Below the pieces are notes generated by a model. That model saw nothing but the letters and a program-made list of their open reading frames with translations. It was not told the DNA's origin and did no database searches. A stretch of DNA of 24,185 bases, taken from NCBI GenBank assembly GCA_963661535.1, contig CAVLCC010000032.1, forward strand, positions 1 to 24,185, given 5' to 3'. Shown one piece after another: positions 22,772 through 24,185 of this stretch. The position numbers were made by a program, and so were the translations under genes. Source of the stretch: CAVLCC01 sp963661535. Lineage in GTDB: Bacteria > Actinomycetota > Coriobacteriia > Coriobacteriales > CADBOM01. Position 1 is the first letter of the stretch. The number at the start of each line of letters is the position of its first letter.

Positions 22772-24067
22772 TTGATAGAGTGCACTAGCATAATTGAATC
22801 AATTGTTGGCGAGCAGTATTTTTGTGACGACATAACGATTGATGAGTTGCGGTGCAATAGCATTTGTCATAAAGATTTTGTTTGCTCAAGATGCGCTGAT
22901 GTTTGTCCCACCGGTGCTTTAAAAATTGAGGTTGCTGATGCTGACAGCGGTGTTGGCGTTGGGGTCACAATAGATACCTCCAAATGCACGCACTGTGGAG
23001 CTTGCGTTGTTGCATGTCCTAGCGAGGCTCTATATTCTGAGTGGTTTAGTTTTGCTAAGCTTCTAAAAAGTGGTGTTAGGTCAATCTCAAAAAATCACAA
23101 TCAACTTGTTGTTGTGTGTTCTCAAGCGCTGGAAGAAAATGAGTATGCTCAACAGCGTATAGATAAAGGCGGCTTTGTGGTTGTGCCTTGCTTGGCGCGA
23201 ATTGATGAGTCTTACTTGTTGTCGTTAGCTGCATTGGGTGCAAACATAATTTGTATGGCTCATGGCAAATGCGAACTTTGCAAATCTTATTTGGCTTGCA
23301 AGTCTTTGATTTATGGTTCGTTTAGTGATGGGGATGCAACGCGAAGTGTGCCTATATGGCAACAAGTTGCAGACAGTGCAAATCAAATGTTTGGAGGGGT
23401 TGGCTCAAATGCACATGCACAAGCAGTGCCTATAAGTCAAGTTCCTAATATCGATCAACTTATAGAGGCAAGAGAACAAATCACAAGGCGCGAACTTATG
23501 TCATTCGCTCAAAATAAAGCTAAAGATGTGGCTTTAGATATGCTTGCAGAAGCATTTGCCAACTCGCAATATGGAGATATATCTGAGTTTTTGCTGGGTG
23601 ATGGTGTTGGTGTGCAAACAGGTCAGGTAGACTCAACAATTTCTGATAACTTTGCATTAAATGGGGCTACCATGCGTACTTCTCGTATAATTAAAAAACT
23701 AGCTGGTGCATCGCGCCAAAAAGTATGCGAATGGGCACTGGTTTCGCTTGCATTAAGCAATCATGAGTCTGCTGAAGCTGCACTTGAACATGTTGGAAAA
23801 AACAAAATTAGAACCAGAATTTTTTCGAACATCACTATTGACGAAGAAAAATGCAACAGATGTATGCAGTGTGTAGCATATTGCAAGAGCAATGCCATTT
23901 CTACAGTGCAAGATAAGAACAAGGTTTTAGGACTCAAACTATCCCATAATTTATGCAAGCAATGTGGCATATGTGTGAATGTTTGCCCCAAAGAAGCAAT
24001 CTTTATTAATTCTCAAGTTAAAGCAGCAGATATACTGTGCGAAAAAACTGATACTATACTGTTTTAG
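22772..24067 (+). CDS. Multi-cluster 4Fe-4S protein with MvhD-like middle
   Basis: A 431-residue iron-sulphur protein (from the second TTG) with ferredoxin pairs at both ends. Numbering from the TTG at 22769, the N-terminal pair uses C33, C39, C42, C46 (the first ligand could be C29) and C73, C76, C79, C83. The C-terminal pair uses C362, C365, C368, C372 and C396, C399, C402, C406. The middle (VVVCSQ at C117, VVPCLARIDESYLLSLAALGA at C141, then CMAHGKCELCKSY at C162, C168, C171) resembles the MvhD/FrhD cysteine region that links hydrogenase and heterodisulfide reductase. Residues ~180-340 are helical and unassigned. No signal peptide or membrane segment is seen, so it is a cytoplasmic electron-transfer protein. 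TTG at 22772 is preferred over TTG 22769 because GGCGGTGA ends four bases before it. Partners are not in the window. Confidence 0.85.
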   Translation: MIECTSIIESIVGEQYFCDDITIDELRCNSICHKDFVCSRCADVCPTGALKIEVADADSGVGVGVTIDTSKCTHCGACVVACPSEALYSEWFSFAKLLKSGVRSISKNHNQLVVVCSQALEENEYAQQRIDKGGFVVVPCLARIDESYLLSLAALGANIICMAHGKCELCKSYLACKSLIYGSFSDGDATRSVPIWQQVADSANQMFGGVGSNAHAQAVPISQVPNIDQLIEAREQITRRELMSFAQNKAKDVALDMLAEAFANSQYGDISEFLLGDGVGVQTGQVDSTISDNFALNGATMRTSRIIKKLAGASRQKVCEWALVSLALSNHESAEAALEHVGKNKIRTRIFSNITIDEEKCNRCMQCVAYCKSNAISTVQDKNKVLGLKLSHNLCKQCGICVNVCPKEAIFINSQVKAADILCEKTDTILF

Positions 24068-24185
24068 TTTACTAATTTTTTCATATATAACTCCCAATAG
24101 CGAACATGATAAGTTCAATCCAAGAAGTGGGAGGGGAGGAAAAATTTATATTTCATTACATAGTTTGACGTGTTAATTTGTGCTA

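Overview
The window is a bacterial chromosomal segment, most likely from a low-to-moderate GC member of the Coriobacteriia (an Atopobium/Lancefieldella-like actinobacterium). This is an inference from gene content: a tandem PafB/PafC-like pair of WYL regulators, a tandem pair of CeoB/CeoC-like TrkA proteins, several ferredoxin-type Fe-S proteins, strong AGGAG ribosome binding sites and frequent TTG starts. No rRNA or phylogenetic marker is present to settle it.

Left part (1-6127), accessory: the 3' portion of a type I restriction subunit gene (hsdR) enters from the left edge with its frame open, so its start and probably hsdM/hsdS lie outside. Facing it is an AAA+-type ATPase gene whose promoter abuts ten tandem 20-bp units, then the 3' remnant of an HxlR-family regulator, a hairpin terminator and a rhuM gene. 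This looks like a restriction/defence-associated variable block with degraded genes.

Middle part (6128-14560), mostly housekeeping: an RlmD-type 23S rRNA methyltransferase, a 56-residue 2[4Fe-4S] ferredoxin with a strong terminator, a ppx-ppk unit (exopolyphosphatase followed by polyphosphate kinase with an unusual C-terminal tail), tRNA-Arg(CCG), and a MetQ-MetN-MetI ABC importer behind a promoter whose -35 overlaps a perfect palindrome.

Right part (14561-24185): two WYL-domain regulators (leftward) diverge from a three-gene rightward unit. That unit encodes a very large membrane protein (1265 aa) that reads as an M28 peptidase domain split by membrane hairpins and by about 870 residues of low-complexity sequence, with most metal ligands replaced, followed by two TrkA/RCK-type NAD-binding proteins. 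The window ends with a protein carrying four predicted [4Fe-4S] clusters and a central MvhD-like cysteine region.

The most unusual items are the split pseudo-peptidase with its TrkA partners, the promoter-abutting 20-bp array in front of the ATPase gene, the hydrophobic tail on PPK1, and degenerate low-complexity linkers between several genes.
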